Source: CAYJRR01 sp964372275 [NCBI: uncultured bacterium] (GTDB taxonomy: Bacteria > CAYJRR01). From it: a DNA stretch of 32,200 nt. The position numbers and the translations under genes were made by a program. The notes beneath the pieces are model-generated. The model searched no databases, was not told the origin of the DNA, and saw nothing but the letters and a program-made list of their open reading frames with translations. Shown here piece after piece: positions 7,775 through 15,839 of the stretch (its first letter is position 1; every line of letters starts with the position of its first letter). The stretch covers positions 1 to 32,200 of the forward strand of contig CAYJRR010000046.1 in the NCBI GenBank assembly GCA_964372275.1, in the 5' to 3' direction.

Positions 7775-10108
7775 ATGGACCTTCACGCCCACCTCAATCC
7801 CGAACAGGTCGATGCGGTCACGTGGCTCGGGGGCCCGCTCCTGATCCTGGCCGGGGCCGGCAGCGGAAAGACCCGCGTCCTCGTCTATCGGGTGTTGTGG
7901 CTCGCCGCCGAAGCGGGGGTCGATCCGGGCGAGGTCCTGGCGGTCACCTTCACCAACAAGGCGGCGGGGGAGATGAAGTCGCGGCTGGCCGCCCAGCTCG
8001 GCGAGGAGCTCGCGCGCCACGCCTGGTTCCACACCTTCCACGGCGCCTGCCTGCGGATCCTGCGGCGGGAGATCGACGGGCGTCTCGATCGGTACACCTC
8101 GAGCTTCGGCATCTACGACGACGACGAGCAGGTGAAAGTGGTGAAGGCGGCGCTGGCGAAAGCGAACGTCAGCGAGACCTTCCATCCGCCCCGCTCGATG
8201 CTGGCGCGCATCCACGACTGCAAGAACCGGATGGTCTCGCCGGCGGAGTCGAAGCGCGACGCGGACGACTTCTTCACCCAGACGGTGGCGAAGGTCTACG
8301 CCCACTACCAGGAGCTGCTCGCCGCCAACAATGCGGTCGACTTCGACGACATCCTGCTCCTCACGGTTCGCCTGTTCGACGAACACCCGGCGGTGCTCCA
8401 GCGCTACCAGCGCCGTTTCCGACACGTGCTGGTCGACGAATACCAGGACACCAACAAGGCGCAGTACCGGCTCGTCTCGCAGCTCGCGGCCGGGTACCGC
8501 AATCTCGCCTGCGTCGGCGACGACGACCAGGGGATCTACGCCTGGCGCGGCGCCGACATCCAGAACATCCTCGATTTCCAGAAGGACTATCCCGACGCGA
8601 AGGTGGTGAAGCTGGAACGGAACTACCGCTCCACCAAGACGATCCTGCAGGCGGCGATGGCGGTGGTGTCGCGCAACCGGGGGCGTCTCGGAAAGCGCCT
8701 GTGGACCGAGAACCCGGTCGGTTCGAGGATCTCGCTGCTCGAGGCGAAGGACGAGCGCGACGAGGCGCGGTGGATCGCGGAGGAGATCCAGCGGCTCGCC
8801 GCGGCGGCGCCGGCCGGCGGGTCGGGCGCGGTGGACCGCCGGCGGCGCGACATCGCCGTCTTCTACCGGACCAACGCGCAGTCGCGCGCGCTGGAGGAGG
8901 CGCTGCGCGGGCGCGGGATCCCCTACCGTTTGATCGGCGCGCTCAAGTTCTACGAGCGAGCCGAGATCAAGGACGTGATCGCCTACCTGCGCGCCGCGAT
9001 CAACCCGTCGGATTCGATCGCCCTCGCGCGCATCCTCAACGTCCCGCCGCGCGGGATCGGCGATACCACCGTCGAGCGGATCGAGGCGTTCGCCGAGGCG
9101 GAGCGGATCGGCTTCGGCGAGGCGTTGGGCCGCGTCGAGGAGATCGCCGAGATCAAGTCGGGCACGCGAAAGAAGATCGCCGAGTTCCACGCGCTGCTCG
9201 CAGGGTTGCGGGAGGCGGTCGGTACCACGCCACCGGCCGCCTTCCTCCGGCGGATCTGCGACGAGACCGGCTACCTCGACTGGCTGGCGAAGAGCGGGAT
9301 GGCGGCGAGCGGCGACGACCCGGGCGGCCGGATCGAGAACGTCGGCCAGTTGATCGCCTCGGCCTCCGAGCTGGCGGCGGAGATCCCGGACGCGACCGCC
9401 GCCGACTTCCTCGACCGTGTGCAGCTCGTCGCCGACGTCGACGACTTCGATCCGACCGCCGACGCGGTGACGTTGATGACCTTCCACGCCGCGAAGGGGC
9501 TCGAGTTTCCGATCGTTTTCATGACCGGCTTCGAGGAGGGGATCTTCCCCCACAGCCGCACGCTCGACCCCGACGCAGGGCCGCGCGCCCTGGAGGAGGA
9601 GCGGCGTCTCTGCTACGTCGGGATGACGCGCGCGCGGGAACGCCTCTTCATCACCTATGCGAGCGAGCGGGCGACCTGGGGGCCGCGGCGGCCGATGGGG
9701 GCCTCCCGGTTCCTCGCCGAGATCCCGCCGGAGGCGATGACGCGGGTGGCGACGCCGTGGGCGCGGGGGTCGAGCGACGGCTTCTTCGCGGCCGCCGGAT
9801 CGTTCGTCCGGGCGCGGCGTTCGCCGGTCGAGGAGGACGGTCCGACGCCTGCGACCCACGACGAGTTCGACCAGCGAACCACGTGGGACGACGCCGACGA
9901 CCGTCCGGCCACGGGGCGACATGGCGGGGTCGGGCCTTCCGCGCGGTGGCGCCGTGGGATGCGCATCGTCCACGCGCAGTTCGGGGAAGGGGAGATCCAG
10001 GCGGTCGAAGGGGGGGGGGACCACGCCAAGATCTCGGTCGCCTTCGACCGGGGCGGCGTCCGCAAGCTCCTCCTCAAATACGCCGGCAAGGACCTCCGCC
10101 CGGGGTAG
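7775..10108 (+). CDS. UvrD/PcrA-type superfamily 1A DNA helicase
   Basis: A 777-aa helicase in the PcrA/UvrD/Rep family, which unwinds DNA 3'-5' in repair and replication restart. All motifs are visible: Walker A AGAGSGKT (Lys32), Ia TFTNKAAGEMKSRL, II VDEYQDTN, III VGDDDQGIYAWRGA, IV LERNYRS, V TLMTFHAAKGLEF and VI RRLCYVGMTRARERLF. The C-terminus carries a Tudor-like PcrA/UvrD C-terminal domain (IVHAQFGEGEIQAVEGG...), which contacts RNA polymerase in PcrA/UvrD. The start ATG 7775 gives MDLHAHLNPEQVDAV, directly at the helicase core. The frame extends further upstream only as low-complexity sequence. No clear Shine-Dalgarno precedes it. PcrA and UvrD cannot be told apart by eye, though the domain order fits PcrA best. 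Confidence 0.95.
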   Translation: MDLHAHLNPEQVDAVTWLGGPLLILAGAGSGKTRVLVYRVLWLAAEAGVDPGEVLAVTFTNKAAGEMKSRLAAQLGEELARHAWFHTFHGACLRILRREIDGRLDRYTSSFGIYDDDEQVKVVKAALAKANVSETFHPPRSMLARIHDCKNRMVSPAESKRDADDFFTQTVAKVYAHYQELLAANNAVDFDDILLLTVRLFDEHPAVLQRYQRRFRHVLVDEYQDTNKAQYRLVSQLAAGYRNLACVGDDDQGIYAWRGADIQNILDFQKDYPDAKVVKLERNYRSTKTILQAAMAVVSRNRGRLGKRLWTENPVGSRISLLEAKDERDEARWIAEEIQRLAAAAPAGGSGAVDRRRRDIAVFYRTNAQSRALEEALRGRGIPYRLIGALKFYERAEIKDVIAYLRAAINPSDSIALARILNVPPRGIGDTTVERIEAFAEAERIGFGEALGRVEEIAEIKSGTRKKIAEFHALLAGLREAVGTTPPAAFLRRICDETGYLDWLAKSGMAASGDDPGGRIENVGQLIASASELAAEIPDATAADFLDRVQLVADVDDFDPTADAVTLMTFHAAKGLEFPIVFMTGFEEGIFPHSRTLDPDAGPRALEEERRLCYVGMTRARERLFITYASERATWGPRRPMGASRFLAEIPPEAMTRVATPWARGSSDGFFAAAGSFVRARRSPVEEDGPTPATHDEFDQRTTWDDADDRPATGRHGGVGPSARWRRGMRIVHAQFGEGEIQAVEGGGDHAKISVAFDRGGVRKLLLKYAGKDLRPG

Positions 10109-10148
10109 TCGCCCGTCGGGTGTGCCGTGGTAGCGTAGGGGGCGATCG

Positions 10149-11027
10149 ATGGTCGTCCAGTGCTTGCGTTGCGAGGCCCGCTATCGCCTCGACGAATCGA
10201 GGATCAAGGGTCGCGGCGCCAAGGTCACCTGCCCCGCCTGCAAGAACGTCTTCCGCGTGATGAAGCCGGTCTCCGAGGCGACCGCCTCGGAGGCCGAAGC
10301 GCCGGCCGCCCCGATCGTCGAACCGGAGCCGGTTCCGCCCGTCGCACCGACGTCGTCCGCCACCGCGACCGCGACCTCCCCCACCGCCACGGTCGAATCG
10401 GGCGGGTCGGACGGCCACGACCCGAGGACCCTTCCGACCGGCGTCGTTCCGGCCGAGCGCGCGGCGACCTCCACCGTCGCCAGTGTGATGGCGTCGTTCG
10501 AAGCGGCGGCGGCGAGACGGCGGGCGTTCGCGGCGATCACCACCCGTTTTCCGGTGGCGCTGCCGGCGATCGGGGTCGGTCTGCTCGGTCTGGTGCTCGC
10601 GATCGTCGGGATGCGACTCGCGGCCAGCCCCGTTCGCGGTCACGCCCGCGAGACGAGGCCGGTGCCGGCGCGCGCGTCCACCGCGACGCGCGCGGCCCCC
10701 GTGGCGACGACCACTTCCGCCGCGACGCCGTCGCCGGGAGGAACGCCGTCCGCGACCGAGCGCGCGCGGGTGCATCTCCTCGCCGGACAGTCGCTCCTCT
10801 CCAGTGGACTCACCGCGGAGGCGCTCGACGAGCTTCGGGCGGCGGTGGCGCTCGAGCCGGGGTTCGCCGAGGCCCATCGCCTCCTGGGCGGGATCCATGC
10901 CCGCGCAGGGAGGAGAGCGGAGGCGTGCCTTTCCTTCGACGCCTACCTGCGACTCGTCCCGGCCGCGCCGGAGACGGCGACGATCGTGGCGGAGCGCGAT
11001 CGGCTTTGCGTCGGAGGGGCGCGGTGA
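10149..11027 (+). CDS. MJ0042 zinc-ribbon, single-TM, TPR protein (copy 1)
   Basis: A 292-aa protein with an MJ0042-type zinc ribbon at the very N-terminus, with metal-binding Cys5, Cys8, Cys28 and Cys31. A long Pro/Ala/Thr-rich linker follows, then one TM helix (about 135-158, LPAIGVGLLGLVLAIVGM), a second low-complexity linker, and a C-terminal TPR pair (ARVHLLAGQSLLSSGLTAEALDELRAAV; AEAHRLLGGIHARAGRRAEACLSF). The layout suggests a cytoplasmic zinc ribbon joined across the membrane to a periplasmic TPR. ATG 10149 has an AGGGGG ribosome-binding site. Its stop overlaps the next gene (GTGA). This type is common in myxobacteria, but its function is largely unknown. Confidence 0.85.
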   Translation: MVVQCLRCEARYRLDESRIKGRGAKVTCPACKNVFRVMKPVSEATASEAEAPAAPIVEPEPVPPVAPTSSATATATSPTATVESGGSDGHDPRTLPTGVVPAERAATSTVASVMASFEAAAARRRAFAAITTRFPVALPAIGVGLLGLVLAIVGMRLAASPVRGHARETRPVPARASTATRAAPVATTTSAATPSPGGTPSATERARVHLLAGQSLLSSGLTAEALDELRAAVALEPGFAEAHRLLGGIHARAGRRAEACLSFDAYLRLVPAAPETATIVAERDRLCVGGAR

Positions 11028-12328
11028 AGGTCACCTGCGAGAAGTGCGGGACGGCGTACGACTTCGACGACGCCAAGATCACCGATACCGGCGTCAAGGT
11101 TCGGTGCACGCACTGCGAGCACGTCTTCCGCGTGAAGAAAGGGCCATCGGGCGACGCTCCGCGGAAGGAGGGGCCGATTCCCGAGGCGCCGCGCCGCGAC
11201 GAGTCGCCACCGCCGGAACTGCCGGAGGACAAGCCGCGCCGCTGGCAGATCCGTCCGCCGACGGGCGGGATGCTCGAGTTCACCGAGATGACCACCTTGC
11301 AGCGCTGGATCGTCGAGGGGCGGGTCGGCCGCGAGGACGAGATCAGCCACAACGGCAAGAAGTGGCGATGCCTCGGGGAGATCCGGGAGCTGGAGACCTT
11401 CTTCGTGGCGCAGGAGCGCGCGTCGAAGCCACCCGCGCCCCCGGCGCCGCCCCCCGCGCCACCGCCGCCCGTCTCGCCGATCTCGGTGACGATCACCCAG
11501 GCCGCCCCCGCACCGGCGCCGGTCGCGATGCCGCCGACTCCTGTCGTGGCCTCGCCTCCCGCCGCGACGGCGATGGCGAGCGCGCCGGCCGCGGCGATCC
11601 CCCCCCGCCGGCGATCGCTCGCGCTGCCGGCCTTCGCCGTCTTCATCCTCGCGGCGGCGGGCGGCACGTACTACCTTTGGAGGAGTCCGCTCGACGGGCC
11701 GTGGCGCGCGTGGCTTCCGCCGAAACCCCCCGCCTCCGATCCGGCGCCGGCCGCGTCGCCCGCGGAGACGGCGCCGGCCACGGTCGCCGCCACGGCGACT
11801 TCGACACCACCGGCCCTCGCCTCGACGACCGGCGCCGTCGCCGTCGCCGCCACGACCTCGAATCCCGCGTCCGACGTCCCCCGACCGCCCGCCGTGACGC
11901 CGTCGGCACCCCCGGCATCGGCGCCCCCCGCCGCGACGCCGACCGCGGTCGCCGCCGCGGTCGGTCCCGAGACGCTCCTCAAACAGGGCTACGAGGCCTT
12001 CACCCAGGGCCGCTACCCGGAGGCGATCGCGAAGTTCAAGGCGGCCGTCGACCTCGCACCCGACAGCTCGGAGGGCTACGCGCTGCTCGGGGCGGTCTAC
12101 CTGGAGTCCGGAAACGAGGAGCTCGCGGAGAGCAGCCTGGAGACGGCGATTCGACTCAATCCGCGCTACGCCGACGCCCATCGCAGCCTGGGTTTCCTCT
12201 ACGAGAAGCGGGGGGACAAGGAGCGCGCGATCAAGTCGCTGGGACAGTTCCTGGACCTTCGCCCCGACGGACCCCAGTCGGACGACGTCCGCCGCCGTCT
12301 CGAGGCGTTGCAAGGGGAGCCGCCGTGA
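11024..12328 (+). CDS. MJ0042 zinc-ribbon, GYF-like, TM, TPR protein (copy 2)
   Basis: A 434-aa paralogue of the preceding gene, starting at GTG 11024 inside its stop codon. The zinc ribbon again has Cys5, Cys8, Cys28 and Cys31. It is followed by an extra module at about 82-132 (WQIRPPTGGMLEFTEMTTLQ, RWIVEGRVGREDEISHNGKK, WRCLGEIRELETFF), which has the look of a GYF_2-type or similar peptide-binding domain. Then come a proline-rich linker, one TM helix (about 200-218) and a second Ala/Pro/Thr linker. Three clear TPRs occupy about 316-432 (GYEAFTQGRYPEAIAKFKAAVDLAPDS and following). A zinc ribbon plus GYF plus TM order resembles the M. xanthus motility protein AgmX/GltJ, so a role in envelope-spanning machinery is possible but unproven. 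Confidence 0.83.
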   Translation: MKVTCEKCGTAYDFDDAKITDTGVKVRCTHCEHVFRVKKGPSGDAPRKEGPIPEAPRRDESPPPELPEDKPRRWQIRPPTGGMLEFTEMTTLQRWIVEGRVGREDEISHNGKKWRCLGEIRELETFFVAQERASKPPAPPAPPPAPPPPVSPISVTITQAAPAPAPVAMPPTPVVASPPAATAMASAPAAAIPPRRRSLALPAFAVFILAAAGGTYYLWRSPLDGPWRAWLPPKPPASDPAPAASPAETAPATVAATATSTPPALASTTGAVAVAATTSNPASDVPRPPAVTPSAPPASAPPAATPTAVAAAVGPETLLKQGYEAFTQGRYPEAIAKFKAAVDLAPDSSEGYALLGAVYLESGNEELAESSLETAIRLNPRYADAHRSLGFLYEKRGDKERAIKSLGQFLDLRPDGPQSDDVRRRLEALQGEPP

Positions 12329-13200
12329 AGGTCGTTTGCGACGCCTGCCAGACCGTCTACCACCTCGCCGACTCGAAGCTGACGGCGGAGGTCGCGCAGG
12401 CGAAGTGCAAGGTCTGTGGGAATCGCCTGATCGTCCGACGCGCCGAACCGACGGTCGACGAGCCTTCGGTGTACGAGCCGACGGTCGAATCGCCCCCCTC
12501 GCGGCGCGAAGAGCCCTCGATCCCTCCGGAGGTCGCGGCCGACAACGCGGCGCTCCTCGGCTCGCTCTTGTCCCCGCGGGTCGTCGAGCGTACCGCCCCC
12601 GCGCCGGAGCCGCCGGCGTGGCTCGCCGACGACGACCGGCCGGCGCCACACGCGCGTCCGGCACCGGTCGACCCAACCCCGGTCGAGGACCCGATGCCAC
12701 CGCCGGCGCCGCCGCCGGCCTCCGAAGCGCGGCCCCGTCCGCGCTCCGCCCCGGCGTCCCTTCCGGTGGAGGTCGCCGGCGAGGCCGTTCCCGCCGCCGT
12801 TCCCTCCGGCGTCATCCCCGAATCGGCTCCGCCGTTCGAGGAGGAGCCGATCGATCCGGTCGCGATCTCGGTGGCGATCGCCTCCGGGATCGCCGCCGGC
12901 GCCATCCTGGCGAGCGGGGCCTGGACGCAATCGACGACCGCCTGGATCGGACTGGGGGCGGCCCTCTTCGCCGCGACCTCGTCGGCGTTGAGCCTCCTCT
13001 CGCGCCGCGTCGGCGGGATCGCATGGCTGTCGATCCTCGGGGCGTCGATCGTCGCCGCCTGCGGCACGTTGCTGATCGCGCACCTCCTGCAGCCGGATCC
13101 GGGCCCGACGAGGCGTCCTCACCGGCCCACGCCCGCAGCCCGCCCCGGCTTGGGGGTTGATGGGGGAGCCCAATCCGAAGAAACTGCGTGGTCCCGTTGA
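12325..13200 (+). CDS. MJ0042 zinc-ribbon membrane protein (copy 3, no TPR)
   Basis: A 291-aa third member, starting at GTG 12325 within the previous TGA. The zinc ribbon has the identical spacing Cys5, Cys8, Cys28, Cys31. A long Pro/Glu/Ala linker leads to about three hydrophobic segments near residues 175-250 (VAISVAIASGIAAGAILASG; AWIGLGAALFAATSSALSLL; IAWLSILGASIVAACGTLLIAHLL). A short Pro/Arg-rich tail follows, with no TPR. So the trio shares a cytoplasmic zinc ribbon but differs beyond the membrane. The tandem, overlapping order suggests the three products act together, perhaps in one complex. The function is not known. Confidence 0.8.
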   Translation: MKVVCDACQTVYHLADSKLTAEVAQAKCKVCGNRLIVRRAEPTVDEPSVYEPTVESPPSRREEPSIPPEVAADNAALLGSLLSPRVVERTAPAPEPPAWLADDDRPAPHARPAPVDPTPVEDPMPPPAPPPASEARPRPRSAPASLPVEVAGEAVPAAVPSGVIPESAPPFEEEPIDPVAISVAIASGIAAGAILASGAWTQSTTAWIGLGAALFAATSSALSLLSRRVGGIAWLSILGASIVAACGTLLIAHLLQPDPGPTRRPHRPTPAARPGLGVDGGAQSEETAWSR

Positions 13201-13215
13201 CCCGGAGGGCTGCCC

Positions 13216-13683
13216 ATGCGTCACGTCACCTCGATCGCCTTCGTCTTTTCGCTCGTGCCCGCGTCCGCCCTGGCCGCGAAGGGTGAGCCGGCCGCCAAAG
13301 GGGTGCCGCCCGGCATCAGCCAGGCGAGCGTCTCCGCCGCGGTGTCGGAGTTCGTGCTGGCCTTGGGCTCCCACGACGAGGAGCGGGTGCTGGCGGCGAT
13401 TTCCCCCTCCGACCGGCTGGCGCTCCGGGGTCGCGAGAACCTGATCGGAACCGTCTACGAGCGCGCGTTGCAGTCGCCGAACGTCAAGTCGTTCGAGAAG
13501 GTGAGCGCCAAAGGGAAGGACGTCGGGGTCAAGGCGGTCGTCACCGTACAGGAGATCGACTCGATCGACGGAACGACCGCCCCCAAGGAGAAGACCTGGT
13601 ACCTCGTCCTCGACGGCAACACGTTGAAGGTGTCGATCGTCAGCGTCTGGCTCGACGGCGGCGGAGTCGGGGGATCGAAGTGA
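13216..13683 (+). CDS. Small secreted protein of unknown function
   Basis: A 155-aa protein with a typical Sec signal peptide ([23 protein letters not shown], likely cut after ALA). The mature part is about 130 residues: a helix ([30 protein letters not shown]), then several beta strands ([36 protein letters not shown]). This is a layout like a small NTF2-like or DUF-type domain, but no family is recognised. A GGAGGG Shine-Dalgarno precedes ATG 13216 by a few bases. The stop overlaps the hemB GTG start, so it is in the same transcript as the zinc-ribbon trio and hemB. Confidence 0.75.
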   Translation: MRHVTSIAFVFSLVPASALAAKGEPAAKGVPPGISQASVSAAVSEFVLALGSHDEERVLAAISPSDRLALRGRENLIGTVYERALQSPNVKSFEKVSAKGKDVGVKAVVTVQEIDSIDGTTAPKEKTWYLVLDGNTLKVSIVSVWLDGGGVGGSK

Positions 13684-14687
13684 GGTTTCCGGCGGCGCGG
13701 CCGCGCCGTCTGCGGCGTACCGCCGCGCTTCGCCGTCTGTCGCGCGAGACCTCGCTCTCCGCCGACGACCTGATCCTGCCGCTCTTCGTCGCCCCGGGAT
13801 CGGGGGTGCGGGCAGAGGTGGCATCGATGCCCGGCGTCCACCGACTGTCGGTCGACCGGGTGGTGCAGGAGGCGCGCGAGGCGGCCGATGCGGGCGTCGG
13901 CGGCCTGATCCTGTTCGGCCTCCCGCCGTCGAAGGACGAAGCCGGATCCCAGGCGTGGGCCGACGACGGCGTGGTGCAGCGGGCGCTGCGCGCGCTCAAG
14001 GAGACGGATCTTCCGCTCGTCCTGTTCGCCGACACCTGCCTCTGCGAATACACCGCGCACGGACACTGCGGCGTCCTCGAGAAGAGGACCGAGAACGGGA
14101 GGGAGGTGGTCGACGTCCGCAACGACGAGACGCTTCCACTGCTGGCCCGCGCCGCCGTCTCGCAGGCCAAGGCCGGGGCCGACGTGATCGCCCCCTCCGA
14201 CATGATGGATGGCCGCGTGGCCGCCATCCGCGCCGCTCTCGACGAGGCGGGGTTCGACCACGTGCCGATCCTCTCCTACGCGGCGAAGTTCGCCTCGGCC
14301 TTCTACGGACCGTTCCGGGACGCCGCCGACTCCGCTCCCCAGAAAGGGGACCGGCGCGGATACCAGATGGACGGCGCGAACGGACGCGAGGCGATGCGCG
14401 AGATCGCGCTCGACCTCGAGGAGGGGGCCGACGCGGTGATGGTCAAGCCGGCGCTGCCGTACCTCGACGTGGTCGCCGAGGCCAGGGCGCGTTTCGACGT
14501 GCCGATCGCCGCCTATCACGTGAGCGGCGAATACGCCTCGATCGTGGCGGCCGCGCGCGCCGGTTGGCTCGACCGCGACCGGGCGATGATGGAGGCGCTG
14601 CTCTCGATCCGCCGCGCCGGCGCCGATTGGATCGTCACCTACTTCGCACGGGAGGCGGCACGCCTGCTCGCGGAGGGAACCGGGTGA
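13680..14687 (+). CDS. hemB: Delta-aminolevulinic acid dehydratase (porphobilinogen synthase)
   Basis: A 335-aa HemB, starting at GTG 13680 overlapping the previous TGA. It condenses two 5-aminolevulinate molecules to porphobilinogen, the second step after HemA in tetrapyrrole synthesis. The zinc-binding cysteine cluster [14 protein letters not shown] (Cys120, Cys122, Cys130) is present, so this is a zinc-type enzyme. The Schiff-base lysines are Lys203 ([17 protein letters not shown]) and Lys256 ([11 protein letters not shown]), 53 residues apart, as expected. It sits in the zinc-ribbon and signalling gene run, away from the other heme genes, which are on the opposite strand from 19349. Nothing suggests that it is broken. 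Confidence 0.97.
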   Translation: MRFPAARPRRLRRTAALRRLSRETSLSADDLILPLFVAPGSGVRAEVASMPGVHRLSVDRVVQEAREAADAGVGGLILFGLPPSKDEAGSQAWADDGVVQRALRALKETDLPLVLFADTCLCEYTAHGHCGVLEKRTENGREVVDVRNDETLPLLARAAVSQAKAGADVIAPSDMMDGRVAAIRAALDEAGFDHVPILSYAAKFASAFYGPFRDAADSAPQKGDRRGYQMDGANGREAMREIALDLEEGADAVMVKPALPYLDVVAEARARFDVPIAAYHVSGEYASIVAAARAGWLDRDRAMMEALLSIRRAGADWIVTYFAREAARLLAEGTG

Positions 14688-15112
14688 GTCGCGCGGCGAA
14701 GAGGGTGCTGGTCGTCGACGACGACCCGCTGATGCTCCGGGTGGTGAAGGACCGGCTCGCCGCCGAGGGGTTCGAGGTCGCCACCACCTCGTCGGCGTTC
14801 GAGGCGACGCATCGGGTGGAGGAGACGGCGCCAGACGTGGTTCTGATCGACGTCGACCTGCCGGCGCTCTCCGGCGCCAGAGTCGCCGCGCTGATCCGCG
14901 ATCGGATCGGGGCGCGCGGGGTGAGGGTCCTCCTCTATTCCTCGACCGAGGAGTCGGAGCTGAAGGCGCTCGCCGACGAGGCGGGGGCCGACGGGTACCT
15001 GGTGAAGAGCGACGACTACGCCCTTCTCGTCCGGTCGGTCCGGCGGCTCGCGACCGGAAAGCCGCTCGCCGCGGCGAAACCGGCGGCGCGTCCCGCGAAG
15101 AAGAAGCGATGA
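14684..15112 (+). CDS. Stand-alone response-regulator receiver protein
   Basis: A 142-aa single receiver domain, starting at GTG 14684 within the hemB stop. The acidic pocket VVDDDP (residues 11-15), phospho-acceptor Asp56 ([13 protein letters not shown]), a Ser/Thr pair (LLYSST) and Lys108 (GYLVKSDD) are all present, so it should be phosphorylatable. There is no output domain. A Lys/Ala/Pro tail ([14 protein letters not shown]) may bind an acidic surface or nucleic acid. Candidate partners are the two kinases further along the same strand (15840-19339). It could also serve a distant kinase. Confidence 0.88.
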   Translation: MSRAAKRVLVVDDDPLMLRVVKDRLAAEGFEVATTSSAFEATHRVEETAPDVVLIDVDLPALSGARVAALIRDRIGARGVRVLLYSSTEESELKALADEAGADGYLVKSDDYALLVRSVRRLATGKPLAAAKPAARPAKKKR

Positions 15113-15330
15113 CCGCCGATCGCACCGGCTCCGCGACGTACAAGTTCGTCGAGACCAGCGTGGTGACCGACGAGACGTTGGAACGTCTGGTCAACGAGTG
15201 GGTCGGTCAAGGCTGGCAGCTCGACGGGATCCACTTCGTGACCGCGCCCAGCTCGAAGCGGCCGGTGATGGCCTTCCTCGCCTTCACCCGGACCGCCAGG
15301 TCCCGCGGAAAGGGTTCGAAGGCCCGATGA
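15109..15330 (+). CDS. DUF4177-like small protein
   Basis: A 73-aa protein, starting at ATG 15109 (ATGA overlap with the receiver gene). It matches the short DUF4177 layout: a strand (YKFVETSVV), a helix with the usual NEWVGQGWQL segment, then two strands (GIHFVTA; PVMAFLAFTRT). The family is small, cytoplasmic and uncharacterised. The basic tail (RSRGKGSKAR) is short. It couples to the RDD gene by a further ATGA. Confidence 0.75.
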   Translation: MTADRTGSATYKFVETSVVTDETLERLVNEWVGQGWQLDGIHFVTAPSSKRPVMAFLAFTRTARSRGKGSKAR

Positions 15331-15788
15331 GCGCGCGGCGGCCGCCGGAGCTGTTCGACCGGGTGATGGCGAAGGCGATCGACGCCGGGATCTGGCTCCT
15401 GCTGGCGCTGCTCGTTCCGCCGGCCGGGACGCTGTTCGGGGTGCTGTTCTGGCTCTGCTCCGACCGGATCTTCGGCGGGCAGAGCCCCGGCAAGCGATTC
15501 GTCGGACTTCTCGTGCTCCACAAGGACCAGCGCCGGCCCTGCACGCTCAAGGAGAGCGCGCTCCGCAACCTTCCGTTCGCCGTACCAGCGTTGTTCCTGG
15601 TGATCCCCGTCGCCGGTCCGTTCCTGGCGGCGATCGTCGGACTGCCGATCCTCGCCATCGAAAGCTACTTTTTCGCCTCCGATCCGCAGCAGGCCCGCCT
15701 CGGCGACATCTTCGCCGACACCCGCGTGGTGAAGGGCCGTCCTCGCAAGAAAGAGAAGGCGTCCGCCGGCGAGCCACCGGCCGCGTGA
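15327..15788 (+). CDS. RDD-family membrane protein
   Basis: A 153-aa protein starting at ATG 15327. It has the RDD pattern, with an N-terminal membrane helix starting near AKAIDAGIWLLLALLVPP, the signature SPGKRFVGLLVLHKD at the loop, and a C-terminal RLGDIFADTRVVKG. Three hydrophobic segments are seen, at about 20-45, 85-105 and 105-120. RDD proteins are small integral membrane proteins, some with proposed ion antiport roles, mostly unassigned. The N-terminal Asp-Arg pair is present (LFDRVMAKAIDAG). It ends the overlapping run that began with the zinc-ribbon genes. Confidence 0.82.
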   Translation: MSARRPPELFDRVMAKAIDAGIWLLLALLVPPAGTLFGVLFWLCSDRIFGGQSPGKRFVGLLVLHKDQRRPCTLKESALRNLPFAVPALFLVIPVAGPFLAAIVGLPILAIESYFFASDPQQARLGDIFADTRVVKGRPRKKEKASAGEPPAA

Positions 15789-15802
15789 CGCAGTATGTGC
15801 GC

Positions 15803-15831
15803 TTGACGCGCCGGGTACGAGACCCATGAAT
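15803..15831 (+). promoter_or_regulatory. Possible sigma-70-type promoter before the REC-GAF-kinase gene
   Basis: TTGACG (15803-15808), a 17-nt spacer and ATGAAT (15826-15831) form a fair -35 with a weak -10. A transcript from here would start about 15838, almost at the ATG 15840, which has no Shine-Dalgarno. A leaderless mRNA is therefore possible. The -10 match is poor, so this is tentative. Confidence 0.3.
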
Positions 15832-15839
15832 TCGCGGCC

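Noticed and set aside
7690-7775. LexA box before the helicase gene
   Set aside because: GGAAACGTTCG is present but lacks the CCA-N-AC-N4-GT-N-TGG dyad seen at lexA; not convincing.
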